Source: a bacterium Ga0077546
GTDB lineage: Bacteria; Cyanobacteriota; Vampirovibrionia; Obscuribacterales; Obscuribacteraceae
Assembly: GCA_001464165.1 (NCBI GenBank)
Contig: LNEX01000593.1
Location: forward strand, 1-38,662
Reading direction: 5' to 3'
Length of the DNA stretch: 38,662 nt
The translations under genes and the position numbers were made by a program. The notes under the pieces are model-generated. The model worked only from the letters and a program-made list of their open reading frames with translations. It was not told where the DNA came from and ran no database searches. Positions 21,174 to 31,216 of the stretch are shown piece after piece. Numbering within the stretch: the first letter of the stretch is position 1; the number at the start of each line of letters is the position of its first letter.

Positions 21174-23208
21174 ATGCAAATCTTTCAATTTCTTAGTGCC
21201 AAGGGAGAGCCTTTAGAGCGACGACTCTTCTGGTCTAGTGTGCTGCTGTTGTTCGGAGAAATTCTGGCAATACGCTGGCTCGGGATTGAAGTTCCAACAA
21301 TTCAAGCTTTTGCCAATCTTGTCTTGCTGGTAGTTTTGGTAGCAGCTTCTTCCGGTATGGGCGCCCCAGATCGCTACAGAACTCCTGTTGCTTACTTGAT
21401 AGGCGCTTTAGCCGTGCTGTTTGGCACGGTTATATTTTCCGTTCAGCTCAATATCCCTAAGTTGTCAGTCAACATGGATGTCAATCCGCCGCATATCGTA
21501 GCGATTTCTATTGGTTTGTTGGTGCTCATTGTTGTCTGTTTATTGGTCGTCTTTGTTAACATAGGCGGGGTAATGGGTCGCTGCTTTGCTGGACTGCCGC
21601 CCCTTCGCGCTTACTCAATCAATCTGCTTGGCAGTATTTTCGGTGTCTTAATACTGGCTGCCATGTCTTTCTTTTCACTGCCTCCGCCGGTGTGGATTTT
21701 GATAGCAGGTCTTCTTTGCTGGACCATTGTGCAGAATAAATTAGTTCCTATTCTGACCGTGCTTTTGGTTTGTGCGGCCAGTACGACGACTTTGGCCAGT
21801 AAATGGTCGCCCTATAGCAAGCTCGATGTCATTCCTATGGAGGTGCCAGCAGACAGCTTATTAGGTCAGGGCAACTATTGCTTGAACTCAAATAACAAGT
21901 ACTTCCATTTTGCCTTGCGCATGCTCGGTCATAAAACATTACTATGATTTCTTGCGCATTCCGCTTCAGTGCGCTCCCAAGCACGATAGAGTTTTGGTGC
22001 TGGGAGGAGGTTCTGGAAACGATGTCGCTTACGCTCTTGAGCATGGTGCAAAACATGTTGATGTAGTTGAGATAGATCCGATTATCTGCAATTTAGGTAA
22101 GACAGTTCATCCGCAGAAGCCATATTTGGACCCGCGAGTGACTGTTCATAACGAAGATGCCAGAACTTTCCTTCGCTATTCAAAAGACAAGTATGACCTC
22201 ATTCAGTTTGCATACCTAGATCCTTGCTCAACTCTAGGAACCGCATCCTTTGTTCGTGTAGATAATTTCGTCTATACAAAGCAATCAATAGAGTCAGCTC
22301 TGAAGCGTTTAGACGAGGGTGGCCTGTTGACAATTAGCTTTGCCACCGGTGGGCAGAGTCCTGTCACTCGAAGGCTCTACCAAACTATCGCCGCTGCTCA
22401 GGGTTCACCACCTCACACTTACGTTGATGATGAATGGGATAGTGTTTTGTTCTTAGTTGGTCCTGAAGCTGGCAAGGTCAAAATCAGTGCTAGTGACTTG
22501 AAAATTGTACATCCCTGGCCCGGTCCGAACGACCTTACTGAAAGTCAGCCTTCTACCGATGACTGGCCGTTTCTATACTTGATTTATAATCCTCTTGGGG
22601 CTCTTACTTATATCGGTACTCTTCTGGTATCGGTGGTAGTGCCAGCATTTATTCTTTCTCGCTCAACCAAAGGCGCTATCAGCTCTGGCCAGTGGGGCAA
22701 CATGTTCTTTCTTGGTCAGGCCTTTATGTTGGTAGAAACCAAATCAATAACTCAGCTTTCGTTGTTCTTTGGAGCCACTTGGATTGTTAGTTCTGTGGTT
22801 ATTGCCTGTGTGTTGATTTTGGCGTACTTGGCGAACTGGTGCGCCGGTAAATTGCAGCCAGAAATCTTGCCACGCATATATGTCATGCTTGGCGCGTCCC
22901 TACTGTTAGATTACTTCTTCCAGGTGCCAGCTACCACCGATATTAGTCCGATGCTACTGGCCATAATTTCTGTAGTTGTAGGTTGCTTGCCGATCTTCTT
23001 TGGCGGTATGATTTTCTCGCTCTGCTTCAGGCAGGCAGCCGCCCCAGCTCTCTTTCTGGCAGCTAATCTGCTTGGTGTTGCCATTGGGGGCTTGGCCGAG
23101 AATCTCTGCCTAGTCACTGGAATCAAGAGCCTGGTCGTGATTGCCATGCTCATGTACGGCATGTCCTATGTTTCACTGCTGATAAAGGCTAAGCCAAGTC
23201 AAGGCTAA
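21174..23208 (+). CDS. Membrane spermidine-synthase-like protein, split by a frameshift
   Basis: The first frame (21174-21947, 257 residues) has about six or seven membrane helices and ends NKYFHFALRMLGHKTLL. The second frame (open across 21910-23208) continues KHYYDFLRIPLQ, then a Rossmann methyltransferase core: VLVLGGGSGNDVAYAL, VVEIDP, VHNEDARTFL and FAYLDP. About seven more helices follow. One extra A in AAAA at 21933-21936 explains the break. The joined protein of about 675 residues has the architecture of fused membrane/spermidine-synthase-domain proteins, whose substrate is mostly unknown. T/A-ending codons unlike the flanking blocks. Sequencing error, decay or +1 frameshifting are all possible. 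Confidence 0.8.
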
Positions 23209-23304
23209 GCTTAATCGAGACTAAGCCTTTAGTAGCCAGTACTATTAGCTGCGGCCGCACTGCGCTAAAATACTGGGGTTGAATTAGTATGAGAGATAAA
23301 AATC

Positions 23305-24942
23305 ATGTCGCATAGCGCAGGAAGCATTTTTCATTTGGGCGAAGACACCACTGAATACAAGTTCTTGGGAAAAGAACACGTTTCAGTTGAAATGTGGAAT
23401 GGCCGCGAAATGTTAGTGGTCAAACCTGAAGCTCTAACGATGCTTGCCAAGGCCGCTTTCAAAGATGTTTCGCACCTGCTGCGCGAGAGCCATTTAAAGA
23501 TGCTGCGCTCGATTTTGGATGACGAAGAGGCCACTGCCAATGACAAGTTTGTCGCACTTGAGTTGCTGAAAAATGCCAGTATTTCTGCTGGTGGAACACT
23601 ACCCATGTGCCAGGATACAGGCACTGCCATAGTGGTTGCCCATAAAGGTGATCATGTCTGGACCGACGCTGATGACGCTGCCGCTTTGGCTGAAGGCATC
23701 AAGAAAACCTATAACGAGTGTAATTTGCGCTATAGCCAAATGGCTCCTCTTAGCATGTACCAGGAGACAAACACTGGTTCTAACCTACCAGCGCAAATTG
23801 AAATATATGCCGAGCCTGGCTCTACTTACGAGTTCATGTTTATTGCTAAAGGTGGTGGCTCAGCCAATAAAACCTATCTTTTGCAAGAAACTAAATCTAC
23901 TCTCAATCCCTCATCCCTCGCTCGCTTGCTCACTGAAAAGATTGGTGGGCTGGGCACTTCAGCTTGTCCGCCCTATCACTTAGCCGTGGTAATTGGTGGG
24001 CTGTCAGCTGAGATGACATTGAAGACTGTGAAACTGGCCAGTACCCATTACCTTGATACTTTGCCTACTGAGGGCGATAAGACTGGCCGTGCTTTCCGCG
24101 ATCTAGCTCTTGAGAAAGAAGTGCTGGCCATTACTCGCAAGTTGGGTATCGGTGCTCAGTTTGGTGGAAAATATTTCTGTCATGATGTGCGCGTTGTGCG
24201 CTTGCCAAGACACGGTGCCAGCCTGCCTATGGGTATTGGTGTCTCTTGTAGTGCCGATCGCCAAATTCTCGCTAAAATCAACAAAGATGGTATCTGGCTT
24301 GAGCAGCTAGAGACTGATCCTGCCCGCTTTTTGCCTGAAGTTGAGCCAACCGAGCTTGGTGCCGAGTCTATCAAGGTTGATCTTAGTCGACCGATGTCTG
24401 AAATTCGAGCCAGTATGGCTGGAAAGCCTCCTGGTACTCGCGTTATGTTGACTGGAACATTGGTCGTTGCTCGCGATATTGTGCACGCTAAGTGGAAGGA
24501 ATTGGTAGAGAAGGGCGAAGAGCTGCCAGAGTACACGCGCAATCACCCTATTTATTACGCTGGTCCGGCTAAGACACCAGCTGGCTATGCTTCTGGTTCG
24601 TTTGGCCCGACTACTGCTGGGCGCATGGATTCTTATGCTGATACTTTAATGAGCCGAGGGGCCAGTTTGGTCACTCTTGCCAAAGGCAATCGGGCCAAGA
24701 ATGTTAGTGCTGCTTGTGGTCAGTACGGCGGTTTTTATCTTGGTACCATTGGTGGTGCGGCGGCGCGCTTGGCACAAGATTCAATTCGCAAAGTAGAAGT
24801 GATTGATTATCCTGAACTGGGCATGGAAGCTGTGCACAAGATTGAAGTAGAAGATTTTCCTGCTTTCATCATCATCAACGATAACGGTGAAGACTTCTTC
24901 TCGGCTGTGATGGAAAACGTGGCTGTTTTGGCTAAGGGATAG
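23305..24942 (+). CDS. fumA: Class I fumarate hydratase
   Basis: 545 residues, start at ATG 23305 with a weak GAGAGA upstream. Full-length single-chain class I (iron-sulfur) fumarase: N-terminal domain with [10 protein letters not shown] (Cys102), [19 protein letters not shown] (Cys221) and [11 protein letters not shown] (Cys315), close to Cys105, 224 and 318 of E. coli FumA, which hold the 4Fe-4S cluster. The C-terminal beta domain has the [15 protein letters not shown] and [12 protein letters not shown] signatures. It interconverts fumarate and malate in the TCA cycle, or part of it; the cluster is oxygen-sensitive. Codon use is T/A-rich, like the regulator and ATPase and unlike its other neighbours, so it is probably host backbone. 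Confidence 0.95.
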   Translation: MSHSAGSIFHLGEDTTEYKFLGKEHVSVEMWNGREMLVVKPEALTMLAKAAFKDVSHLLRESHLKMLRSILDDEEATANDKFVALELLKNASISAGGTLPMCQDTGTAIVVAHKGDHVWTDADDAAALAEGIKKTYNECNLRYSQMAPLSMYQETNTGSNLPAQIEIYAEPGSTYEFMFIAKGGGSANKTYLLQETKSTLNPSSLARLLTEKIGGLGTSACPPYHLAVVIGGLSAEMTLKTVKLASTHYLDTLPTEGDKTGRAFRDLALEKEVLAITRKLGIGAQFGGKYFCHDVRVVRLPRHGASLPMGIGVSCSADRQILAKINKDGIWLEQLETDPARFLPEVEPTELGAESIKVDLSRPMSEIRASMAGKPPGTRVMLTGTLVVARDIVHAKWKELVEKGEELPEYTRNHPIYYAGPAKTPAGYASGSFGPTTAGRMDSYADTLMSRGASLVTLAKGNRAKNVSAACGQYGGFYLGTIGGAAARLAQDSIRKVEVIDYPELGMEAVHKIEVEDFPAFIIINDNGEDFFSAVMENVAVLAKG

Positions 24943-25419
24943 CTAAGGGATAGCCAAGGACTAATTTTTTACAAGTTGCTTAGATTTTGCCTTGTTGTAG
25001 CTTCGCTAGGCCATGGTGATTCTACGTGTCTGCCAATTCCGTCAACTAATAAGTAATAGTAACGGCCGTCATTAACTTATGCTCTCTTTAGTAAATGTTG
25101 CTATCAGAGGGCTTTTCTTGTTAGCACTAGTAGTTCCCTTACTTTTTTCCTCCAACAACCAATAAAACTACCTAAGCACTAAACACACTCACGCGTCGCT
25201 CTCTTCAACAGCCTAAACAGCTGTTTCGTCATTTGTCACCTTGTTCTCGTCATAGGTCTCCTATGAGAGTTCGTGACTTAGCAACCAGTTTTTCTAATCG
25301 ATGAAGCCTGAGTTAACAACCCTAATTCTTTCCAAATGCAGGCTAGCTAGCTGCTTTGGGCGCTTCGTCATTCTCTAACCGGAATGCTCCAACAGGAATG
25401 TTCCATAAAGGAAATGTCT
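24943..25419. other. Intergenic region, about 480 bases
   Basis: No gene seen. After the fumarase stop, GGATAGC-type sequence repeats twice. Further on there are two small perfect dyads: AACAGC/GCTGTT near 25207-25225, and CATAGG-TCT-CCTATG at 25251-25265. Several CTAG clusters precede the PLD-like gene. A promoter for that gene is expected here but no clear hexamers were found. Confidence 0.5.
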
Positions 25420-27405
25420 ATGACAACTCAGAACCCCAAAATCGCAGCCGCTGCTTACTGCAACGACTCGATCAGCCTGATCGGCTGGATTTTTGCTGAT
25501 GCTGCCAAAATCGATGGCTGCCTCGGCATGGCTCTCACTCGCATCGACCAGAACGGCAAGCGCGAAGTGATCACCACCAAGCTGCCCTTCGAAGGCGAAG
25601 ACAATGCCGATTGGAAGAGCCAGCCGAGCACGGTTTGGCCGATTCAGCGCATGTTCCACATGGACTTCACGGCCAAGGTGGGTAACACCTACACCTACGA
25701 AGTCCAGGCCATGGGCGGCACTCCGGGCAACCTCGTCGCCATCCCTGGCATGTTGGCTGTGACCAATGCGGTCAACGTCAGCACCAAGGTCGACGACACC
25801 TTCGAGGTGGCCTTCACCCGCGGCACGCTTTCCACCCAGTGGATGTCGCGTATGATCGGCACCACGCCCGACGGTCTGCCCGACTTCCAGAAAATCATCG
25901 ATGCTCTGGAAGACTATGCCAACCCCAACAACGTCATTCGCAAGACGCTGGTGGGCAACGTGCCGGCTCTGCTGATGGCTCCTGTGAACGAATGTGCGAC
26001 GGACGGAGGACACGTCTATTCTGCGCTCTACGAACTCAGTGCCAACCAGCTGGTCGACCACATCAAGGCTAACCTGCAGCACATCACCCTCATCCTCGGC
26101 AACACCGGCGCCGACGATTTCATCAACGCTCCGGCTCGTGCGGCTCTGCACGCGGCTGGCGCCAAGATGTACGATCGCATGATCGGTAACTGGGGTATCG
26201 CTCACAACAAGAGCCAGGTGAAAGTGAACAAGGACGGCGTGCCGACCGATGTCACCACTGGCAGTACCAACTGGACCAACACTGGTCTGGGCTGTCAGTC
26301 CAACATGGCCTGCCGCATCCACAACCCGGCGGTGGCAGCCAACTTCATGGACTACTGGAACCGCATGCTGGCGGACAACTCGGAGCAGGCGCTGACTTTC
26401 CGTCGGCGCAATGCTCAGGGCTACGCCCCGATCACGCTAACCGACGGTACGGTGATCGAGACCTACTTCCAGCCTTCCATGGACGACAAGGTCAAGCCCA
26501 AGGGGCCTTCTGAGACGGTGCCGTTGTCGCCGTTCTTGGCTCGGGTCAAGGGTCTGATCGACGATGCTGCCGCCGATGGCGACAGCGTCATCTGCGGTGA
26601 AGTGTTCTACCCGGGTACACCGTCGGCCATCAACTGGTTCGCCGATGCCTGGAACAAGAACCCGCAGCTGTGCATGTTCATGACGGTCAGCTCTTCGCAG
26701 GCCCTCATGGGGGTGAAGACCATCCGTCGCGCCGGTCGGCCGCCGCTGTTCACGATCGCCACCGGTCGTGAGAAGGAGTTTGGTGACTTCATCACCGAGC
26801 TGCTCAAGCTGCCGGAATCGCATGCCATCACCCACGGCAAGATTGTGGTGATCATCAACAAGCGCACCAAGAAGTACACCGTGGTGTTCGGCTCGGACAA
26901 CCTCGGCGCCAAGGCCAGCTACGGTAACGACGAAAACGGCGTGATCGTTCTCGGCAACGAGAAGCTGGCCTGGAACGTGTTCGTCAACATGTTCGACATC
27001 AACCAGCACTACCTGTCGCGTGCGGCAGCTCGTGCAGCGCAGTACTTCCAGAAGGCCACCGGCTATACCGGCCGTCTGTCGACCAGCGATGGTTGGCAGG
27101 CTGCTTGGTTGGTGGGCTACAAGGCGAAGCTGTCCAGCCTGATCGCCACCGGCGTTTGGGATGGTAAGGGTTTGGTGGACAAGCCCGGTGCAACGCCTGT
27201 GCTTGTGGTGCCCTATCCGAAGCGCAAGCCCAAGGCTCCGGCTGCTGGTACTGCTGAGGCTGGAACTGGCGGAACCGAAGGAGTGGTGCCTGCTGACGGG
27301 GCTGGCGATGCGGGGACGGTTGCTGCCGGTGTGGACGCTCCTGTTCCAGCTGCTGCTGCTCCTGCTACGGTTCCGGCTTCTGCGGCCGAACCAACCAAGG
27401 CGTAG
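25420..27405 (+). CDS. Phospholipase-D-like protein with two HKD motifs
   Basis: 661 residues. The start is ATG 25420, eight bases after AAAGG; the in-frame ATG at 25414 is too close. Two catalytic half-sites are visible: His262-N-Lys264 ... GSTNW (281-285) and His472-G-Lys474 ... GSDN (491-494). The second lacks the Asp usually found four residues after the Lys. PLD-superfamily enzymes use two His for phosphodiester cleavage or transfer on lipids or DNA. An N-terminal region of about 120 residues (CLGMALTRID, TVWPIQRMFHMDF) matches the beta domain that often precedes such PLDs. The last 55 residues are an Ala/Pro/Gly-rich tail. No signal peptide. Followed by a strong terminator. Confidence 0.87.
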   Translation: MTTQNPKIAAAAYCNDSISLIGWIFADAAKIDGCLGMALTRIDQNGKREVITTKLPFEGEDNADWKSQPSTVWPIQRMFHMDFTAKVGNTYTYEVQAMGGTPGNLVAIPGMLAVTNAVNVSTKVDDTFEVAFTRGTLSTQWMSRMIGTTPDGLPDFQKIIDALEDYANPNNVIRKTLVGNVPALLMAPVNECATDGGHVYSALYELSANQLVDHIKANLQHITLILGNTGADDFINAPARAALHAAGAKMYDRMIGNWGIAHNKSQVKVNKDGVPTDVTTGSTNWTNTGLGCQSNMACRIHNPAVAANFMDYWNRMLADNSEQALTFRRRNAQGYAPITLTDGTVIETYFQPSMDDKVKPKGPSETVPLSPFLARVKGLIDDAAADGDSVICGEVFYPGTPSAINWFADAWNKNPQLCMFMTVSSSQALMGVKTIRRAGRPPLFTIATGREKEFGDFITELLKLPESHAITHGKIVVIINKRTKKYTVVFGSDNLGAKASYGNDENGVIVLGNEKLAWNVFVNMFDINQHYLSRAAARAAQYFQKATGYTGRLSTSDGWQAAWLVGYKAKLSSLIATGVWDGKGLVDKPGATPVLVVPYPKRKPKAPAAGTAEAGTGGTEGVVPADGAGDAGTVAAGVDAPVPAAAAPATVPASAAEPTKA

Positions 27406-27450
27406 TCCATAACGCCGTCGGCTGCAGCAGCTGCTGTGGCTGTAACTTGT

Positions 27451-27490
27451 GGCTTCGGGGCTCTAATCGGGCCCCGAAGCCTTTCTTTTT
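27451..27490 (+). terminator. Rho-independent terminator of the PLD-like gene
   Basis: A perfect 11-bp stem GGCTTCGGGGC/GCCCCGAAGCC with a nine-base loop, followed by TTTCTTTTT. Confidence 0.88.
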
Positions 27491-27552
27491 CACTCCTGAT
27501 TTTTCTCATCCCACTTTTAACTTCAGACAAGAATCTGAGAGGAGTTTCTATT

Positions 27553-28152
27553 GTGGAAAACAAGATAAGAGTTTTCGTTGGTTTCGGTAACCCCGGCCCT
27601 CAGTTTCTTTGGACCAGGCATAATGCCGGTTTCGACGTCATTGACCATATGGCTCAACGGATGAACGCAGAGTTCGTCGAAGACCCAGATCTGGCGTGCC
27701 TGATTGCCCGACCCAACTCGAGTATCGCTCTCGTCAAGCCGCAAACCGGCATGAATGACAGCGGTCTCACAGTCAAGGCCCTGCTCGAAAAGCTCGACAC
27801 CAATATGGACAATGTGATGATCGTCTATGACGACATCTCCATGCCGTTGGGACGTCTTCGATTTGCCGAGAGGGGCTCAGCCGGTGGTCACCATGGTATC
27901 GAATCGACGCTTCGTGAGCTTTCGGGAAACTGCTGTTTCCCGAGGCTGAAAGTGGCGGTTGGTCCCGATGTCAAAAGTGGAGACCTGCGCGCGGCATTCT
28001 TGCTCTCGCCGATAGAGGCTGACCTGCGTCAACTCTATCTGCGCTCGGTATCCGTCGCGGCAGAGGCATGCCAGCTTTGGCTCACCAAGCCTATCGACGT
28101 TTGTATGGGGCGATACAATGGTCTGGACTTGACGCGTAGATCTGCGTCGTAG
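27553..28152 (+). CDS. pth: Peptidyl-tRNA hydrolase
   Basis: 199 residues. The start is GTG 27553 with GAGAGGAG about nine bases before; the longer frame starts inside the terminator. It matches bacterial Pth: VGFGNPGPQF, TRHNAGFDVID (catalytic His23), KPQTGMNDSG (Asn68), YDDISMPLG (Asp93) and GSAGGHHGIES. The enzyme frees tRNA from peptidyl-tRNA lost from ribosomes and is essential. One oddity: the usual GGHNG is GGHHG here, replacing a conserved Asn that contacts substrate. Its codon style and neighbours are those of the accessory blocks, so it may be a second copy rather than the household gene. Confidence 0.9.
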   Translation: MENKIRVFVGFGNPGPQFLWTRHNAGFDVIDHMAQRMNAEFVEDPDLACLIARPNSSIALVKPQTGMNDSGLTVKALLEKLDTNMDNVMIVYDDISMPLGRLRFAERGSAGGHHGIESTLRELSGNCCFPRLKVAVGPDVKSGDLRAAFLLSPIEADLRQLYLRSVSVAAEACQLWLTKPIDVCMGRYNGLDLTRRSAS

Positions 28153-28329
28153 ACAGATTTCTACAACAGCAAGTATGAACGGCCTTCATGCATCAATGCG
28201 ACGCTAGAGTGAGAGGCGCTAACCATGTGCCTCTTTCTCTGGCAGCCATTTTGCTGCAACTGCCTGAACAGAATTTACATTTTTTCTTTCCCGTTTTCAT
28301 GTCAACCAAGAAACCTAAGGAGACACCAT

Positions 28330-29136
28330 GTGTCCATTCCCCGCTTCAGAGGAGCGCTCATCAGTGCTGTAATCCTCGCCATAACTACTTCAACTTCCTT
28401 GGCGGCTGCATTGGCTTTGCCCGTGCTTGCCAGCCTTCCCATCAGCGCTCGGCATCTGCCTGTGCGTTCGCCGGGGCAACTGCCTGTCCCCGTGGCTCCT
28501 CAAGGCCATGACTCTCAGGGAAAGCCAACGGCTCAAGGGCAAAAACAGGCTGACCAGGCCTTTATCAATGAACCACTGCTGGGCAAGACCATTCTCGTTG
28601 ACCCCGGCCATGGTGGCAGTGATCCTGGTGCTATTTCTGGTGGCGTTGAGGAAAAGACGGTGACACTAAATGTCTCTCTCTTGCTTCGCAGCAAGCTGGA
28701 GGCTCTTGGTGCAACTGTCGAGATGACTCGCGACAGCGATCAAACCCTCACTCTGCAAGAGCGGCTCGATGCCAGCAATCGCATCTGCCCTGACGTCTTC
28801 ATCGCCGTGCACGGCAATTCGGTGGCAAAGTCTCACATTCGCGGGATAGAGACCTACTACTTCGACAGCCGCGATCAAGAGTTAGCGGAATTGGTTCTCG
28901 ATACCGTTTCGCTCAAGCTCAAAGAGCAAGCCAAATGGAGTCACGCTCGAAACCTCTTTGTGTTGGATGGCAACGATGTTCCAGCAACCTTGGTTGAGAT
29001 TGGTTATTTGACCAATCCTACAACCAGGGCTTTGCTCAATACTCCTGCTTATCAAGACAAAGTGGCTTCAGCTCTGACTGATGCGCTTGTTGCTTATCTG
29101 GCTGACAGTGGCTCTGAAAGAGGTTGCTCGGTTTAG
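28330..29136 (+). CDS. N-acetylmuramoyl-L-alanine amidase (Amidase_3)
   Basis: 268 residues. The start is GTG 28330, seven bases after GGAG; an ATG two bases earlier is out of frame. The N-terminus is a signal peptide (IPRFRGALISAVILAITTS, then an Ala-rich core), followed by a Pro/Gln-rich linker to about residue 75. The catalytic domain shows the zinc ligands LVDPGHGG (His94), EEKTVTL (Glu108) and FIAVHGNS (His161), plus the catalytic LVEIGYLTN (Glu223). Such enzymes cut the amide between MurNAc and the peptide stem, in cell separation or spore/phage lysis. With a signal peptide it is an envelope enzyme of the AmiA/CwlD type rather than a phage endolysin. Confidence 0.93.
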   Translation: MSIPRFRGALISAVILAITTSTSLAAALALPVLASLPISARHLPVRSPGQLPVPVAPQGHDSQGKPTAQGQKQADQAFINEPLLGKTILVDPGHGGSDPGAISGGVEEKTVTLNVSLLLRSKLEALGATVEMTRDSDQTLTLQERLDASNRICPDVFIAVHGNSVAKSHIRGIETYYFDSRDQELAELVLDTVSLKLKEQAKWSHARNLFVLDGNDVPATLVEIGYLTNPTTRALLNTPAYQDKVASALTDALVAYLADSGSERGCSV

Positions 29137-29172
29137 CAATCTTTTTGGCGCCATTGCTGCTTGTCACTGGCA

Positions 29173-29195
29173 GCTCCGGAACTAGGTTCCGGAGC
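29173..29195 (+). terminator. 10-bp hairpin after the amidase gene
   Basis: GCTCCGGAAC-TAG-GTTCCGGAGC, perfectly paired. Only CTTCGGCAGTTTC follows, so termination would be weak. Confidence 0.5.
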
Positions 29196-29245
29196 CTTCG
29201 GCAGTTTCTAACTATCTGTCTAACCACAAATCGAAGGATATGAAT

Positions 29246-29779
29246 ATGAAGACTCTGAAAGGAATCGCTGCTTTGGTCTGTTTCTGCGCCATTGGTGCAG
29301 GTATGTTTCTCTTCTTGATGTTCGGCGTGCTGTGCTTGGCGCTGCGCGACGGCATCCTCGCTGCAGGCAAGGGCATCAGCCGGCGGCTGCGCGGCGAGAG
29401 CAAGCAGGGTGACCAGCCTAAGATCTTCTACGGCGGTCGCGATGGGGTGCCCAATCTGGTCATGGATGCCGACGGTTTCGTCGAGCCGCCGGCGGCGCTG
29501 TCTCAGTCTTCGCCCTCCGGGCGTCGAGGGATGCAGGTCGGCCATCTCATTCCGGCCGGAAGTCCCTTGCTGAGCTACAGCTCGGGACAACCCTGGCGCA
29601 ATGGTGTGGCGGCGGTTGGTGTGGTGCAAGCTGACGGCGGCGTGAAGGTCTTGGAGTTTCCCAGCGACCCTGCTGAGCGCAAGCGCCTGATCGACTCTCG
29701 CCCGCGGCGCGTCGACCATGCCACTCTGGATGGTGACACTGTCGTCTTCATTCACGGCCGGGCCGGCAAGAAGAGCTAG
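29246..29779 (+). CDS. Membrane-anchored hypothetical protein
   Basis: 177 residues, start at ATG 29246, seven bases after GAAGGA; the ATG at 29240 is too close. A hydrophobic segment at about residues 5-33 (GIAALVCFCAIGAGMFLFLM) anchors it, followed by a basic stretch (RRLRGESKQ) and an exposed domain. That domain has strand-like parts (DGVPNLVMDADGFVEPP, GVKVLEFPSD, DTVVFIHGRAG). Charge distribution puts the C-terminal part in the cytoplasm. Family unknown. It ends before a strong terminator. Confidence 0.72.
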   Translation: MKTLKGIAALVCFCAIGAGMFLFLMFGVLCLALRDGILAAGKGISRRLRGESKQGDQPKIFYGGRDGVPNLVMDADGFVEPPAALSQSSPSGRRGMQVGHLIPAGSPLLSYSSGQPWRNGVAAVGVVQADGGVKVLEFPSDPAERKRLIDSRPRRVDHATLDGDTVVFIHGRAGKKS

Positions 29780-29803
29780 CCTGCTCGAAATATAGGAACC
29801 CGG

Positions 29804-29862
29804 GGTGCCGGAGAATTGTGCTTTGTCACAGTTCTTCGGCACCACCGTGGTTTTTGTATTTT
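29804..29862 (+). terminator. Rho-independent terminator
   Basis: A 17-bp stem with two G-U pairs on the plus strand (29804-29820 with 29827-29843), a six-base loop, then a T-rich run after a short spacer. Confidence 0.8.
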
Positions 29863-30494
29863 TTCTTTTGTTTATTTCTACTAGCTTATATAATTAGAAA
29901 CGATTCTGGCTGACAAAAATAGTTTGGGCCTGGCAGCGTAAATGCTTTTTTGGCCAGCAATTTTCGCCCTTAAAATGCCAACAAAGGCTTTTACAATTCT
30001 TCTATCAGTCGAGCAATCATTTGATTCTTTAGATCTCTGATGTTTGCACTTCCACTATCTCATTCTGCGCTACTAGGCCGATTTAGCCTTGTAGCGCTTC
30101 TTTGCGTTTGCGCCACCGCAGGTGGTGGCGCTGTGCTAGCTGTATTCGCTGCCGGTTAGATGTAACTTTTGCAGAGTTATCCTGGAGGCATGTTGCTTTT
30201 AATTTCTCAGTGGAGCCGGTCAGTCGTCCCAGTGCCGCATCGACGCGATGCACTAACTGCGCCAGCGAGGCTCAACCATTTCTCTGCCTGTAACTAGTGA
30301 AATTACTCATGATTGATCTTATTACAGGGCTTTAATTAGGGTCTTTCTATCCCCCTATTTCTCTTCCAAAGATTTTTCCGCAAGACCTGTAAACACAAAA
30401 ACAGTGCCATCGCTAGCTTCTTATTCAGACAGAATTCTGTTTGGTAATAGGCCGGCTGTTAATTGAACCCTTCGTAATTGCAAAAGGACTTGAA
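29863..30494. other. Intergenic region, about 630 bases
   Basis: AT-rich, with no gene supported. A short frame at 30102-30293 has no ribosome binding site and an Arg/Trp/Cys-rich translation unlike a protein. One GC-rich hairpin, GCGCCACC/GGTGGCGC (30110-30131), is clear. Confidence 0.5.
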
Positions 30495-30746
30495 TTGACT
30501 GCTTCCGCTGCTTTTCTCGTCATCTTCCATCTGCTGCTATGTTTCTTCTTCTTCAGAGCCGTTTACCAAACGAGAGCACTGTGTCAGAAGCCGAACACCC
30601 GTGACCTCATGGCTGCGTTCGTTTTCTTCGTTCTTGCTGCGGGGTACATGTGGCTGGCAGTTCACCAATCCTCATGGCTGTTTTTTCTGTTTGTGGTGGA
30701 GCTGATGCTCTCCATGTTGGACCTCGCAGAACTGCATATTCTTTGA
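30495..30746 (+). CDS. Small membrane protein
   Basis: 83 residues from TTG 30495, six bases after AAAGGA; the upstream in-frame GTG lacks a ribosome binding site. Three hydrophobic stretches (AAFLVIFHLLLCFFFF, LMAAFVFFVLAAGYMWLAV and SWLFFLFVVELML) suggest three spans, with a basic loop between the first and second. Family unknown. The next gene, also a membrane protein, begins 78 bases downstream, so the two may be paired. Confidence 0.6.
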   Translation: MTASAAFLVIFHLLLCFFFFRAVYQTRALCQKPNTRDLMAAFVFFVLAAGYMWLAVHQSSWLFFLFVVELMLSMLDLAELHIL

Positions 30747-30823
30747 CCCGACGTCCGCCTCTCCGCGCCCTCTCACTCTCGTCCACAACGGGCGCACAAG
30801 CGCCTACATCACCAAGGAAACAC

Positions 30824-31129
30824 ATGCGTCGCTTTTTTCAAGCCATCTTCTGGCTGATTTTCCTGGCTGGCATCGCCGCCGCTTACTTCGTCGCTCCCGC
30901 TGCCGGCCTCATGGTCTTCGTGGCCGCTGTTCCCTTCGTCTTCTCGTGGCCGTCGCCATCCGATGAAGGCTTGCGAGCGTTCGCCATGTTGCTGACGGCG
31001 ATGTGCTTCGTCGGCACGCAGATGACTGCCGTCTGGTACCCCTGGGCTGGCGTGGTCTTGTTCGGCCTGCTCGCTCTCACTGCTGTGCCGCCGCGGGTGC
31101 GTTTGCCGCGCGTCCCTGACGACGAGTAG
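30824..31129 (+). CDS. Small membrane protein
   Basis: 101 residues, start at ATG 30824 after AAGGAAACAC; the longer frame overlaps the preceding gene and looks non-coding there. Four hydrophobic helices (IFWLIFLAGIAAAYFVA, GLMVFVAAVPFVFSW, FAMLLTAMCFVGTQM, WAGVVLFGLLALTAV) and a basic/acidic tail (RVRLPRVPDDE). No known family. Confidence 0.68.
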   Translation: MRRFFQAIFWLIFLAGIAAAYFVAPAAGLMVFVAAVPFVFSWPSPSDEGLRAFAMLLTAMCFVGTQMTAVWYPWAGVVLFGLLALTAVPPRVRLPRVPDDE

Positions 31130-31216
31130 GGCGAACAGCAGTTCGGTTTTGAACTGATCTGACTTGCGGCCAATTAGCCTGCCCGTCAGTCTTTAACCTA
31201 TTTGAGAGGATCTATC

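Noticed and set aside
15326..25033. Shared 14-mer TTCTACGTGTCTGC at 15327-15340 and 25020-25033
   Set aside because: A few shared 14-mers are expected by chance in 38 kb, and no longer similarity surrounds it.
28328..28372. ATG start for the amidase at 28328
   Set aside because: Although well placed after GGAG it is out of frame and stops after 14 codons. GTG 28330 is in frame and gives a signal peptide.
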